A stretch of DNA of 27,433 bases from NCBI GenBank assembly GCA_030526885.1, contig JAUNBV010000004.1, positions 1-27,433 on the forward strand, read 5' to 3'. This document shows positions 1 to 7,761 of this stretch, one piece after another. Every line of letters begins with the position of its first letter. Positions within the stretch are counted from its first letter, which is position 1. The notes under the pieces were generated by a model that was not told the origin of the DNA, did no database searches, and saw only the letters and a list, made by a program, of their open reading frames with translations. The stretch is from Syntrophomonadaceae bacterium. Its GTDB lineage: Bacteria; Bacillota; Syntrophomonadia; Syntrophomonadales; Syntrophomonadaceae. Position numbers and translations under genes: made by a program.

Positions 1-675
1 TCCAAACGGGTAATCGAAAAGTGCGGTTTTCGCTATGAAGGCACGCTGCGCCAGGCGGAGAGGATTTATGACGGCAAGGTGTATGACCACCTGTGTTACT
101 CCCTGACCCGCAAGGAGTATCAAAAGGAATCGGGATATTTTGAGTCGGCTGAGCGCGAGGAAGCCATGGACAAGATATCTTTCGCGCAGGTGGCGCGTCC
201 GGACCAGATTCGGGACATAGTGGAAATGGCGGGGCGCATCTGGCACCAGCACTATGACTCCTTGCTGCCGGCCGGGCAGGTGGATTATATGCTGGAAAAA
301 TACCAGTCGGACGCGGCTATCCGCAAGCAGCTGATCGATGGCGATATATATTTCCTGATGGAATACGAGGGCTGGTCGGTGGGCTATTCCTCCGTGAAGG
401 TGGACGAGGGCACGCTGTTTATCAGCAAGGTATATATTTATAAGGATTGGCGGGGCAAAAAGCTGTTTTCCGCGCTGCTGGACATGTATGAGCACTATTG
501 CCGCGCCAACGGGCTGGCCATGATGTGGCTGAGCGTCAATCGCAACAATAAGGAAAGCATAGCCATCTACGAACACATGGGTTTTGTAAAGGAAAAGAAG
601 CAGATTACCGATATCGGCAACGGTTATGTGATGGACGACTATATCATGGTCAAACGCCTCAACGAGGGGGTCTAG
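1..675 (+). CDS. Tandem GNAT-family N-acetyltransferase (5'-truncated by window edge)
   Basis: The reading frame is open from base 1 to the TAG at 673-675, so the gene starts left of the window. The first ~38 codons read like the C-terminal end of a RimJ/RimL-type (Acetyltransf_3) GNAT domain, with the pattern IEKCGFRYEGTLRQA followed by a DHLCYSL strand. A second complete GNAT domain begins near the in-frame ATG at 166. It has the acetyl-CoA loop DWRGKKLF and the motif-B segment LSVNRNNKESIAIYEHMGF. GNAT enzymes move an acetyl group from acetyl-CoA to an amine; the substrate cannot be read from sequence. No stop separates the domains, so one fused protein is the simplest reading. The alternative is internal initiation at 166, but no good ribosome binding site precedes it. 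The end overlaps the convergent phosphoesterase gene by 17 bases. Confidence 0.8.
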   Translation, partial: SKRVIEKCGFRYEGTLRQAERIYDGKVYDHLCYSLTRKEYQKESGYFESAEREEAMDKISFAQVARPDQIRDIVEMAGRIWHQHYDSLLPAGQVDYMLEKYQSDAAIRKQLIDGDIYFLMEYEGWSVGYSSVKVDEGTLFISKVYIYKDWRGKKLFSALLDMYEHYCRANGLAMMWLSVNRNNKESIAIYEHMGFVKEKKQITDIGNGYVMDDYIMVKRLNEGV

Positions 676-1804
676 CCTCCAACCTGATCAGCACCATCTC
701 GTTTTGGCTGCCGATGCGCAGGGGAAAGCCCCAGGTACCCGCTCCCGAGCTTACGATGAGCTGCAGGCGTCGGCAGCGGTAATAGCCGTAATGCCGGCGG
801 TGGAACAGGCGCACCAGCAGGGTGCCGGGAAATATTTGTCCCCTATGGGTGTGGCCGGAGAGCTGTAAGTCTACTCCGGCCATTTCGTTTTCCGCTATCC
901 CGCTGGGCTGGTGGGCGAGCAGAATGACGGGCTTGCTCCGGTCCAACGGCGCCACCAACTGCTCGGTGCGGAGGCGGTCACGAAAGCTGTCGTCTTTGGC
1001 TCCCACCAGATAAAGGCTGCCCGCGATTTCCACGGTTTCGTCGAACAGCCGCCGCATACCGGTGTTTGCCAGCGGGTCTGCCGGCCCCAGATAATGTTCG
1101 TGATTCCCCACCACGTAATAGCTGCCGTAGGTGGCCTTGATACTGCCCAGGGCCGCCGCCGCGTGTGCGGTGAGAGCCGGCGTAGTGCCGTGGTCGAACA
1201 CATCTCCGCCCAGCAGGAACAAGTCGGGGCGCAGCTCCTTGACGCGCCGCACCATAGTGTCGAGCTGCGGCGCTTGCGCCGCGTTGCCCAGGTGCAAATC
1301 GGAGATCATCACGATGCGCGCCTGCGGCAGGGCGGGGGCGGCTTTGTTTATCACCACGTCATATTCGGTGAGCGCGATGCGGCGGGCGCGATAAAAGCCG
1401 TACAGGGTGCAGAGCAGCGCGATGCCAAACGCCAGCCCGCCGTTGGCATACACCGCGGAGCCAAAGGCGGTCAGGCCCGCAGGCAAAGGCGCCAAGCCAG
1501 CGCCCCAGCCCAACAGGTCGGCCAGGGCCAGCAGAGGCAGCGCGATAGCGAAGATACCCAAGTAAAGGGAGCTTACATAAACCAGCGCCGAATAGGCCGC
1601 ATGTCGCCGCAGCAGCCATGACGGCGGCAGCGACACCAGGAAGAAAGAAAAGGCCAGCAGACCATAGATGAGCCAGTACCACAGCAGGGAAGGGGCAACC
1701 CCCCAGCCGTCGATCATCATCAGGAAGTGCCAGCCCACATAGCAGTTCAACAGAAAAAACACGATGACCGAGCTTCCCAGGGAGATAAGCAGTTTGAGCA
1801 TCAC
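659..1804 (-). CDS. Membrane-anchored calcineurin-like metallophosphoesterase
   Basis: This 381-residue protein has about four hydrophobic segments in residues 1-135, followed by a calcineurin-like phosphoesterase domain. All metal-binding motifs of that superfamily are visible: D169-x-H171 in ISDLHLG, GGD at 199-201, GNHE at 233-236, H298 in LLAHQP, and GHTH at 317-320. It resembles the YkuE/YpbG-type proteins of Firmicutes, whose substrates are poorly defined. The phosphatase domain should sit on one membrane face, but sequence alone does not settle which. The start is either GTG at 1804 or the adjacent ATG at 1801; both follow a weak AAAGATGG site. It has its own near-consensus promoter and is divergent from ftsE. 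The 3' end overlaps the acetyltransferase gene. Confidence 0.88.
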   Translation of the reverse strand: MMLKLLISLGSSVIVFFLLNCYVGWHFLMMIDGWGVAPSLLWYWLIYGLLAFSFFLVSLPPSWLLRRHAAYSALVYVSSLYLGIFAIALPLLALADLLGWGAGLAPLPAGLTAFGSAVYANGGLAFGIALLCTLYGFYRARRIALTEYDVVINKAAPALPQARIVMISDLHLGNAAQAPQLDTMVRRVKELRPDLFLLGGDVFDHGTTPALTAHAAAALGSIKATYGSYYVVGNHEHYLGPADPLANTGMRRLFDETVEIAGSLYLVGAKDDSFRDRLRTEQLVAPLDRSKPVILLAHQPSGIAENEMAGVDLQLSGHTHRGQIFPGTLLVRLFHRRHYGYYRCRRLQLIVSSGAGTWGFPLRIGSQNEMVLIRLEARPPR

Positions 1805-1839
1805 GAGCGTCCATCTTTCATTTTTCTATATTTTGCCTT

Positions 1840-1868
1840 GTTGTATCACAGCGTAAACCCGATGTCAA
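1840..1868 (-). promoter_or_regulatory. Sigma-A-type promoter for the metallophosphoesterase gene
   Basis: On the minus strand there is a perfect -35 TTGACA (1863-1868), a 17-base spacer, and a -10 TACAAC (1840-1845) preceded by an extended TG. The element lies 36 bases upstream of the start codon. It is the best-matching promoter in this intergenic stretch. Confidence 0.65.
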
Positions 1869-1873
1869 ACCGA

Positions 1874-1890
1874 GGCAAAATTTTTTTGCC
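1874..1890. repeat. Short A/T-rich inverted repeat between divergent genes
   Basis: GGCAAAA (1874-1880) and TTTTGCC (1884-1890) form a perfect 7-base inverted repeat with a 3-base loop. It lies just upstream of the phosphoesterase -35 box and of the ftsE leader. It could be a weak terminator or a protein site; there is nothing to decide which. Confidence 0.3.
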
Positions 1891-1905
1891 CTTAAATGAC
1901 CGCTA

Positions 1906-1939
1906 TTGACAGGATTTTTTTGCAAACCGCGTATATAAA
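1906..1939 (+). promoter_or_regulatory. Possible ftsE promoter region
   Basis: A perfect TTGACA lies at 1906-1911 and an AT-rich TATATAAAA at 1932-1940, but the spacing (20 bases or more) is longer than the sigma-A optimum. A second TTGACA at 1951-1956 has no good -10 at the usual distance. A promoter for the ftsEX block is expected here, but its exact position is uncertain. Confidence 0.35.
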
Positions 1940-2022
1940 ACGTGCAGGATTTGACAAAAGGGTGTAGAATTCACTTGTGAAGGCATAGTTTTTGCCGGAA
2001 TTTCGCGTTTTGGAGGAGCTAC

Positions 2023-2703
2023 ATGCTGGTCCAGTTTTACAATGTATCCAAAAACTACAGCAGCAATATCGTTGCTCTCAATAATGTTTCCCTGAAAATA
2101 GACCGCGGCGAATTTGTGTTTTTGATGGGGGCCAGCGGCGCGGGCAAGTCCACCATGATACGCATGCTGATTCGGGAGGTGCTGCCGGATGAGGGGCAGC
2201 TCTTCGTCAACGATCGCAGCCTGGTGCGGATGCGCAAGCGCGACGTACCCGCTCTGCGGCGCAATATCGGCATTGTTTTTCAGGATTTCAAGCTGCTGGA
2301 TAATAAAACGGTTTACGAAAACATCGCCTTTGCCATGAAGGTGGTGGGCGCCAGTAGTGCGCATATCCGCCGGCGGGTGCCGGAGGTGATAAACCTGGTG
2401 GGGTTGCAGGGCCGCGAGGGCGCGCTCCCCGACCAGCTGTCGGGCGGGGAGCAGCAGCGGGTAGGCATCGCCCGCGCCTTGGCCAATCAGCCGCTGATTC
2501 TGATCGCGGACGAGCCCACCGGCAATCTGGATTTGGACACCGCCTCGGATATCATGGAACTGCTGTACCAGATCAATTATCTGGGCACCACCGTTATCAT
2601 GGCCACCCACGCCCGCGAGCTGGTGCGCAACGCCTTCCGCCGCGTGGTGATGCTGGAAAACGGCATGATCGTGGCCGATCTGCCTAATGGGGAGAGTTTG
2701 TAA
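2023..2703 (+). CDS. ftsE: Cell division ATP-binding protein FtsE
   Basis: This 226-residue ABC ATPase has the length and motifs of FtsE. Walker A GASGAGKST is at 36-44, the Q-loop Q87 in VFQDFKLL, the signature LSGGEQQR at 139-146, Walker B LILIADEP at 158-165 with a TGNLD D-loop, and the switch H196. The VFQDFKLL segment is typical of FtsE. FtsE hydrolyses ATP on the cytoplasmic face and, through FtsX, switches on a periplasmic or extracellular peptidoglycan hydrolase during division or growth. The start has an ideal site, GGAGGAG at 2012-2018. The stop and the ftsX start share a base (TAATG), so the two are translationally coupled. Confidence 0.96.
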   Translation: MLVQFYNVSKNYSSNIVALNNVSLKIDRGEFVFLMGASGAGKSTMIRMLIREVLPDEGQLFVNDRSLVRMRKRDVPALRRNIGIVFQDFKLLDNKTVYENIAFAMKVVGASSAHIRRRVPEVINLVGLQGREGALPDQLSGGEQQRVGIARALANQPLILIADEPTGNLDLDTASDIMELLYQINYLGTTVIMATHARELVRNAFRRVVMLENGMIVADLPNGESL

Positions 2704-3590
2704 TGAATATGAAAAATATCGGCTTCTTTTTCAAGGAAGCCTTTATTTCCATGAAGCGCAACCGCCTGCTGGCGTTTGCCACCCTGTCCACCGTCACGAT
2801 CTGCCTGTGCATAGTGGGGGCGGCCATGCTGCTGACCCTGAACATGGAGGCTTTTATGCACAAGCTGGGCAGCGACCAGGAGATCAAGGTATATATCAAC
2901 GCCACCATTACCGAGGACGAGGTTTCCGCGCTGGGGGCTGAGCTGCGCGAAGTGACGGGGGTGGAAAAGGTCACTTACGTGTCGAAGGAGCAGGGCTTGC
3001 GCGAGCTGCAGGAGGACAGCCGGCTCAAGGGTTATGACCTGACCGGGATTCTGGGCAGCAACCCGCTGCCGGATTCCTTCCGGGTAAAGGCCGAGAGCGT
3101 GGAAATGGTAGAAACCGCCGCCCAGGGAATCGAGGCCCTGTACGGGGTGGATGATGTGACCTACGGGGAAAACATCGTGCAAAAGCTGGCCGAGCTGACC
3201 GACAACCTGCGGTTGGGGAGCATTATCATCATCGCGCTGCTGGCTTTCGGCTCCATATTTTTGATCGCTACCACCATCCGCCTGTCCATATTCTCGCGCC
3301 GCAAGGAAGTCACTCTCATGCGGCTCATCGGCGCGGGCAACTGGTTTATCCGCTGGCCGTTTTTCATCGAGGGGATTTTGTTGGGCCTGTTGGGCTCGAT
3401 TATCGCGCTGGGTTTGCTGGGCGCCGCCTATAACGCGCTGTTGTCCAACGTACAGATCGCCATCAGCTTTATTCCGCTCATCTCTGATTTCGGCGTGTTG
3501 CGCCCCTATGCGCTGGCGCTGCTGGGCGGCGGCGCGCTGCTGGGCGTCAGCGGCACCTGGATATCGCTGAACCGGTTTCTCAAGGTCTAG
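2703..3590 (+). CDS. ftsX: Cell division permease-like protein FtsX
   Basis: This 295-residue membrane protein overlaps ftsE by one base. It has the FtsX layout: a short cytoplasmic start, a first membrane segment around residues 24-46, an extracytoplasmic domain of about 120 residues, and three further membrane segments near 170-190, 222-246 and 268-290. The RKEVTLMRLIGA segment after the second membrane helix is characteristic of the FtsX/MacB permease domain that docks on the ATPase. FtsX passes the ATP-driven change in FtsE to a coiled-coil murein hydrolase or activator outside the membrane. The next gene encodes a protein of exactly that type. Confidence 0.95.
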   Translation: MNMKNIGFFFKEAFISMKRNRLLAFATLSTVTICLCIVGAAMLLTLNMEAFMHKLGSDQEIKVYINATITEDEVSALGAELREVTGVEKVTYVSKEQGLRELQEDSRLKGYDLTGILGSNPLPDSFRVKAESVEMVETAAQGIEALYGVDDVTYGENIVQKLAELTDNLRLGSIIIIALLAFGSIFLIATTIRLSIFSRRKEVTLMRLIGAGNWFIRWPFFIEGILLGLLGSIIALGLLGAAYNALLSNVQIAISFIPLISDFGVLRPYALALLGGGALLGVSGTWISLNRFLKV

Positions 3591-3616
3591 GGGCCGGGTT
3601 GGGGGCGTCATCGTGA

Positions 3617-3641
3617 CCCCGGCGGTGGTCACCGGCCGGGG
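3617..3641 (+). promoter_or_regulatory. GC-rich hairpin between ftsX and the M23 gene
   Basis: CCCCGGC (3617-3623) pairs perfectly with GCCGGGG (3635-3641), and a few inner pairs extend the stem. No T-run follows, so it is not a classical terminator. It may stabilise the ftsEX transcript end or tune expression of the downstream hydrolase. Confidence 0.35.
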
Positions 3642-3694
3642 CCAAAGATTTATGCCGCTAAGGGTACTAAGGATAAGATAGGAGGGGTTTTGGG

Positions 3695-4870
3695 GTGACG
3701 AAAATACATAAAAAGGCCTTGCTGTTATTGCTGGTCATCTTTATCGGCAGCCTGGTGCTGCCGGTGTATGCCAATCCCGATGATGAGATAGACGAGCTGC
3801 AGCGGCAGATGGAGCTGGACCAGCAGCGGCAGCAGCTGGAGCGTATCAATGAGGAGATGCAGCAGCAGCAGGCGCGCATCGACGCGGCCAAAAAGGAAGA
3901 GAAGAACGTGCTGGGCAGTATCCGCCGGCTGGAGAACGATATCAGCGCTACCCGCGCGGAGATCAGCTCGCTTGATGGGAGCATAGATTCCCTGACCGTC
4001 AATATAGAGGAGGCGCAGGTGGAGATCGACCGGCTGGAGGAGGAGATCGCGCTCAGCAGCGAGCTGTGCGCCGAACACCTGGTGTTCATGTATAAGCAGG
4101 GCAGTGTGAGCTATATCGAAGTGTTGCTGGCCGCCGAGGATTTCTCCGATTTCCTGAGCCGCTTTGACATGCTGGGCTATATCATCGAGCAGGATCAGCA
4201 GGTGATCGAAAACCTGGCGCAGCAGCAGATGGTCATGGAGCAGAAACGGTCCGAGCTTGAAAGCAATAAAGAGAATCTGCAAAACGCCCGCAGCGATAAG
4301 CAGATTAAGCAATCGTCGCTGTCTGAGCAGGTAAACGATCAGGAGACCTTGCTGGGCTCCATCGAGGAAGAGCGGGAGAAACTCGAACAGGCCTTTAATG
4401 AGCTGGAGGAAAGCTCCAAAGCGGTCGAGCAGCTCATCCGCAGCCTGCAGAGCGCGGGCGGCAATGTGATGGGCACCGGCGTATTCACCTGGCCCTGTCC
4501 CGGCAACTACACCATAACCTCTGACTATGGGATGCGCTATCATCCCATCCTGGGCTATAACAAGATGCACACCGGCACCGATATCGCCGCTTCCAGCGGC
4601 ACTCCCATCGTGGCCGCCGACGACGGCCAGGTGATATCGTCCAGCTATCTTAATGGCTACGGCGAGACCATCATCATCGATCACGGCAACGGCATCTCCA
4701 CCCTGTACGCCCATCAGTCCTCGCGCCTGACGGCGGTAGGGGACGTGGTGGCCAAGGGCCAGACCATCGGGCTGGTCGGCAGCACCGGCTGGAGCACCGG
4801 CCCCCATCTGCACTTCGAGGTGCGGGTCAACGGCAACTATGTCAACCCCTGGGATTATATATCGAAATAA
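3695..4870 (+). CDS. Secreted coiled-coil M23 peptidoglycan endopeptidase (EnvC/PcsB-like partner of FtsEX)
   Basis: This 391-residue protein starts at GTG with a strong GGAGGGG site (3681-3687). Residues 1-26 form a signal peptide ending VYA. Residues ~28-255 are Glu/Gln-rich coiled coil, broken by a segment containing LCAEHLVFMYKQG, which resembles the region where such proteins contact FtsX. The C-terminal ~120 residues are an M23 (LytM) domain. Its zinc and catalytic residues are intact: H292 and D296 (HTGTD), H340 (LYAHQ) and H371-x-H373 (HLHFE). It should therefore cleave peptide cross-links itself, unlike EnvC of E. coli, which is a degenerate activator. Its position right after ftsX supports regulation by FtsEX. 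Confidence 0.92.
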   Translation: MTKIHKKALLLLLVIFIGSLVLPVYANPDDEIDELQRQMELDQQRQQLERINEEMQQQQARIDAAKKEEKNVLGSIRRLENDISATRAEISSLDGSIDSLTVNIEEAQVEIDRLEEEIALSSELCAEHLVFMYKQGSVSYIEVLLAAEDFSDFLSRFDMLGYIIEQDQQVIENLAQQQMVMEQKRSELESNKENLQNARSDKQIKQSSLSEQVNDQETLLGSIEEEREKLEQAFNELEESSKAVEQLIRSLQSAGGNVMGTGVFTWPCPGNYTITSDYGMRYHPILGYNKMHTGTDIAASSGTPIVAADDGQVISSSYLNGYGETIIIDHGNGISTLYAHQSSRLTAVGDVVAKGQTIGLVGSTGWSTGPHLHFEVRVNGNYVNPWDYISK

Positions 4871-4939
4871 AGGGTGGGTATAGGTTGCCATCCCCTGGCA
4901 TAACATTATGAAGTAAAATAAACGCGGCGGAGGTTATCG

Positions 4940-6076
4940 GTGAAATATATATTAAATATGGTGAAGTTTTTGATCGGCGTGATCGGCGTGGCAACCACCG
5001 CGCTGATCGTTTATTTATTGCTGGGTCACTTTAACGCTACCACCAATTTCGTCATGGTGCTCAGCCTGATGCGGCAGCAATCGCTGTACGCCGAGCGGAT
5101 GGACGTGGATACCATGCTGCAAGCGGCTACCGCAGGCCTGGTCAACGTATTGGACGACCCCTATTCCGTCTATCTGGACGAGGAACAGACGGCGGCGATA
5201 AAGCAGCATTACGAAGCGGAATTCGGCGGCATCGGGGTCTACCTGTCCCAGTATGATGACGGCCGGGTGGTAATCATCGCGCCCATCCCGGGGACTCCGG
5301 GAGATGTGGCCGGCTTGCAGCCCGGCGATATCATCACCACCGTAAATGGGGAAAGCACCTCCGGCATGAGCCTGAACGATGTCACCGCACAGGTGCAGGG
5401 CGACGCCGGCACTCAGGTCACCATCGGCGTTTTCCGGGAAACGGACCGCCAGGAGCATGAATACACCATCATCAGGGAGATAATCGATATCCCCTCCGTC
5501 AGCTCCGAAGAACTGGAGGATGGCATCGGCTATATCCACATCACGCACTTCACCGCCCATACTCCGCAGGAGGTGGTGGACAGCGTAAATGAGCTCAACC
5601 AAGCCGCAATCGACGGCTTGATCATCGATCTGCGCGCCAACCCCGGCGGTGAACTCGATGCCGCCGTGAACGTAGCCAACATTTTCCTGGACGGGAAAAA
5701 AATTGTCAGCATGTCCAACACTAAAGGCGATGAGGTGGTGCATCACGCCACCGGCGGTTCCTGCGAACTGCCGCTGGTGGTATTGATCGACGGCAACAGC
5801 GCCTCCTCCTCCGAGATACTGGCCGGCGCGCTGCGGGACAATGACCGCGCGTTGCTGGTAGGGGAGCAGAGCTTTGGCAAAGGCCTGGTGCAGAACGTGT
5901 ATCCCCTGCAGGGGGAAAGGTCGCTGAAGCTGACCACCGACAAGTACTATACCCCCAACGGCACGGACATCAACGAAGTGGGCATCAGCCCCGATTATAT
6001 AGTAGCCCCGGCCGCCGGTGACGAAGATGTCCAACTCGAAGAAGCCATTGAAGTGTTGAAACAGGAAATGTTGTAA
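4940..6076 (+). CDS. ctpA: C-terminal processing peptidase, CtpA-type (S41A) with PDZ domain
   Basis: This 378-residue protease starts at GTG after GGCGGAGG (4926-4933). It has an N-terminal membrane anchor (about residues 8-30), then the S41 N-terminal region with DDPYSVYLDEEQ, a PDZ domain (~90-180) including PGDIITTVNGE, and the S41 catalytic core. The catalytic pair is intact: S289 in NSASSSE and K314 in GEQSFGKG, exactly 25 residues apart as in E. coli Prc. The family cuts extracytoplasmic proteins near their C-termini. Some members degrade cell-wall hydrolases, so the hydrolase encoded immediately upstream is a plausible substrate; that is inference. There is no C-terminal peptidoglycan-binding domain. 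Confidence 0.93.
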   Translation: MKYILNMVKFLIGVIGVATTALIVYLLLGHFNATTNFVMVLSLMRQQSLYAERMDVDTMLQAATAGLVNVLDDPYSVYLDEEQTAAIKQHYEAEFGGIGVYLSQYDDGRVVIIAPIPGTPGDVAGLQPGDIITTVNGESTSGMSLNDVTAQVQGDAGTQVTIGVFRETDRQEHEYTIIREIIDIPSVSSEELEDGIGYIHITHFTAHTPQEVVDSVNELNQAAIDGLIIDLRANPGGELDAAVNVANIFLDGKKIVSMSNTKGDEVVHHATGGSCELPLVVLIDGNSASSSEILAGALRDNDRALLVGEQSFGKGLVQNVYPLQGERSLKLTTDKYYTPNGTDINEVGISPDYIVAPAAGDEDVQLEEAIEVLKQEML

Positions 6077-6198
6077 GGGTGGTATCATGAAGACGGGACC
6101 GGGAGAAAAGGGCAGGCCATATATAATGCTTGCCGATACCTAGGCCAACAAACTTCTCTTAGGCTGATTCTCCTTTTGTAGGCAGATAAAATAAATTG

Positions 6199-6207
6199 TG
6201 GTACAAT
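6199..6207 (+). promoter_or_regulatory. Extended -10 promoter for the D,D-carboxypeptidase gene
   Basis: TGGTACAAT matches an extended -10 element (TGn followed by TACAAT at 6202-6207). No good -35 is present at 17 bases, which is common for extended -10 promoters. It lies 76 bases upstream of the chosen ATG at 6283. The rest of 6077-6282 shows no gene. Confidence 0.45.
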
Positions 6208-6282
6208 TACAATAATAACTCTTGCAAGTTTAGCTGCCCTATCGGCGTATTATGGATACGAAGACAGAGGAGGAGTGCCTTC

Positions 6283-7578
6283 ATGGAGAAAAGAATACTC
6301 CGGGTAGTGCTGCTTACGATTGTTTTGCTGTGTCTGGCCGGCGGCACGGCGGCGGCGGCAGAACCCGATTTTGACATCCACGCCCGCGGGGTCTACATGG
6401 TAAACACCGACAGCGGCGAAGCGGTTTATGCCAAAGACGCGGACAAGGTCATGTATCCGGCCTCGCTGACCAAAATCATTACCGCCATTTTGGCGCTGGA
6501 AAGCGTTAAGCACCCGGCGCAAGAGCAGATTACGGTCCCCGAAGGCCTGCTGGACGATTTGTACGTGCGGGGCGCCAGTCAGGTGGGGTTGATTCCCGGC
6601 GAAGTGGTGAACATGCAGGATTTGCTCTATGCCGCCATGCTGCCCTCCGGCTGTGACGCGGCCTTGGTCATCGCCTGGCATCTGGGGCAGGGCGATGTGG
6701 ACGCCTTTATCAAGCGCATGAACGACCGCGCCCGCGAGCTGGGAGCGTTGAACACCAATTTTGTCAATCCCCATGGCCTGCATGAACCAGCGCAGGTCTC
6801 CACCCCTTACGACATCTATAAGCTAAGCAGTCATGCCTTGAGCATGCCGGAGTTCAGGGAGATAGTATCGTCCCCGGTCTATACCATGCAAGCCACCAAT
6901 AAAAATGAAGCCCGCCGGATATATTCCACCAATGCCCTTATGGACGCTTCCAACTCATGGCATGACGAACGGGTGAGCGGGATAAAATCCGGCTTCACCT
7001 CCCAGGCCGGGCGCTGTCTGGTATCGTCCGCCAGCTTTGACGGCAGCGAGTATCTGCTGGTGGTGATGGGGGCCAATCTTGATCAGCCGCCGGTGAGCTC
7101 GATACAGCCCAATATGGCCTATCGCGACACCGTAAACCTGTATGACTGGGCGTTTGAAAACTTCACCCTCTACCGCCTGACCACCAAAGGCGAGGTGTTG
7201 AGCCAGCTCACGGTAAAGGGCGGCAAGCAAAAAACCGTTGATCTCTTGGCCGGCAGCGATTGCAGCACCCTGCTGGAAGCCGGTGAAAACCCGATTTTTA
7301 TCAACACCGAATTCAATGTGGTCAATAAGACCAGGGCCCCCATCGAAAAAGGCCAGTTGGAGGGAAAGGTCAACTTTACCCTCAACGGGGAAGCCCTGGG
7401 CAGCGTGGACCTTTTGACCGCCCAGGAAGTCAAGCGCGCCTGGTTAAAGCCCATCGTCATCACCCTGCTGGTCATCCTGGCGCTGATATACTTCATCGAC
7501 CGCTTCAGGCGCCGCCGCCGCGAGAAAAGCATTTTCAGCGGCGGTGAGCCCCGTCAGTATCAGGATTTGGCCCGGTAA
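6283..7578 (+). CDS. D-alanyl-D-alanine carboxypeptidase (S11, DacF/PBP5-like)
   Basis: The frame is open from 6196, but the ATG at 6283 has a GGAGGAG site and begins a clear signal peptide, so it is the likely start (431 residues). The enzyme removes the terminal D-Ala from peptidoglycan stem pentapeptides. SLTK at 61-64 is the SxxK motif with the acylating Ser61. The second motif is S122-G-C124 in place of the usual SxN. The third is K235-S-G in place of KTG. Residues ~340-400 match the beta-rich C-terminal domain. A membrane segment near 390-410 followed by an Arg-rich tail anchors it, where PBP5 uses an amphipathic helix. It belongs functionally with the ftsEX/M23/ctpA block but has its own promoter and terminator. 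Confidence 0.92.
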   Translation: MEKRILRVVLLTIVLLCLAGGTAAAAEPDFDIHARGVYMVNTDSGEAVYAKDADKVMYPASLTKIITAILALESVKHPAQEQITVPEGLLDDLYVRGASQVGLIPGEVVNMQDLLYAAMLPSGCDAALVIAWHLGQGDVDAFIKRMNDRARELGALNTNFVNPHGLHEPAQVSTPYDIYKLSSHALSMPEFREIVSSPVYTMQATNKNEARRIYSTNALMDASNSWHDERVSGIKSGFTSQAGRCLVSSASFDGSEYLLVVMGANLDQPPVSSIQPNMAYRDTVNLYDWAFENFTLYRLTTKGEVLSQLTVKGGKQKTVDLLAGSDCSTLLEAGENPIFINTEFNVVNKTRAPIEKGQLEGKVNFTLNGEALGSVDLLTAQEVKRAWLKPIVITLLVILALIYFIDRFRRRRREKSIFSGGEPRQYQDLAR

Positions 7579-7615
7579 GAAATTTTGCGGCCCCATGAAG
7601 GAGGCCGGTACGGTA

Positions 7616-7663
7616 AGCGCATCTGACCCCCGCAGCCTGCGGATGTCGGATGCGCTACTTTTT
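7616..7663 (+). terminator. Rho-independent terminator after the carboxypeptidase gene
   Basis: AGCGCATCTGAC (7616-7627) pairs with GTCGGATGCGCT (7645-7656) over 12 positions with one G-T wobble. An inner stem CCGCA/TGCGG and a 3-base loop cap it. A T-rich run follows at 7658-7663. Confidence 0.85.
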
Positions 7664-7698
7664 GCCGCTAAAAAACCGCTTCATTTTATGAGATATTT

Positions 7699-7726
7699 TT
7701 GTTATCATAGGTTTTGTTGTTATAAA
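7699..7726 (+). promoter_or_regulatory. Promoter for the CoA-transferase gene
   Basis: TTGTTA (7699-7704) and TATAAA (7721-7726, continuing as TATAAAAT) are 16 bases apart, in an AT-rich stretch just after the terminator and 36 bases before the start codon. Confidence 0.55.
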
Positions 7727-7761
7727 ATGAGACGGTCATCAATAGCAGAGGGGGAGCATAC

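Noticed and set aside
3725..4906. 393-residue antisense frame opposite the M23 gene
   Set aside because: The sense strand encodes a complete M23 enzyme with all metal ligands; the antisense product has no recognisable domain.
6087..6143. 18-codon ORF just after ctpA, preceded by AAGGGTGG
   Set aside because: Too short, with no hydrophobic or leader-peptide character and no attenuator structure behind it.
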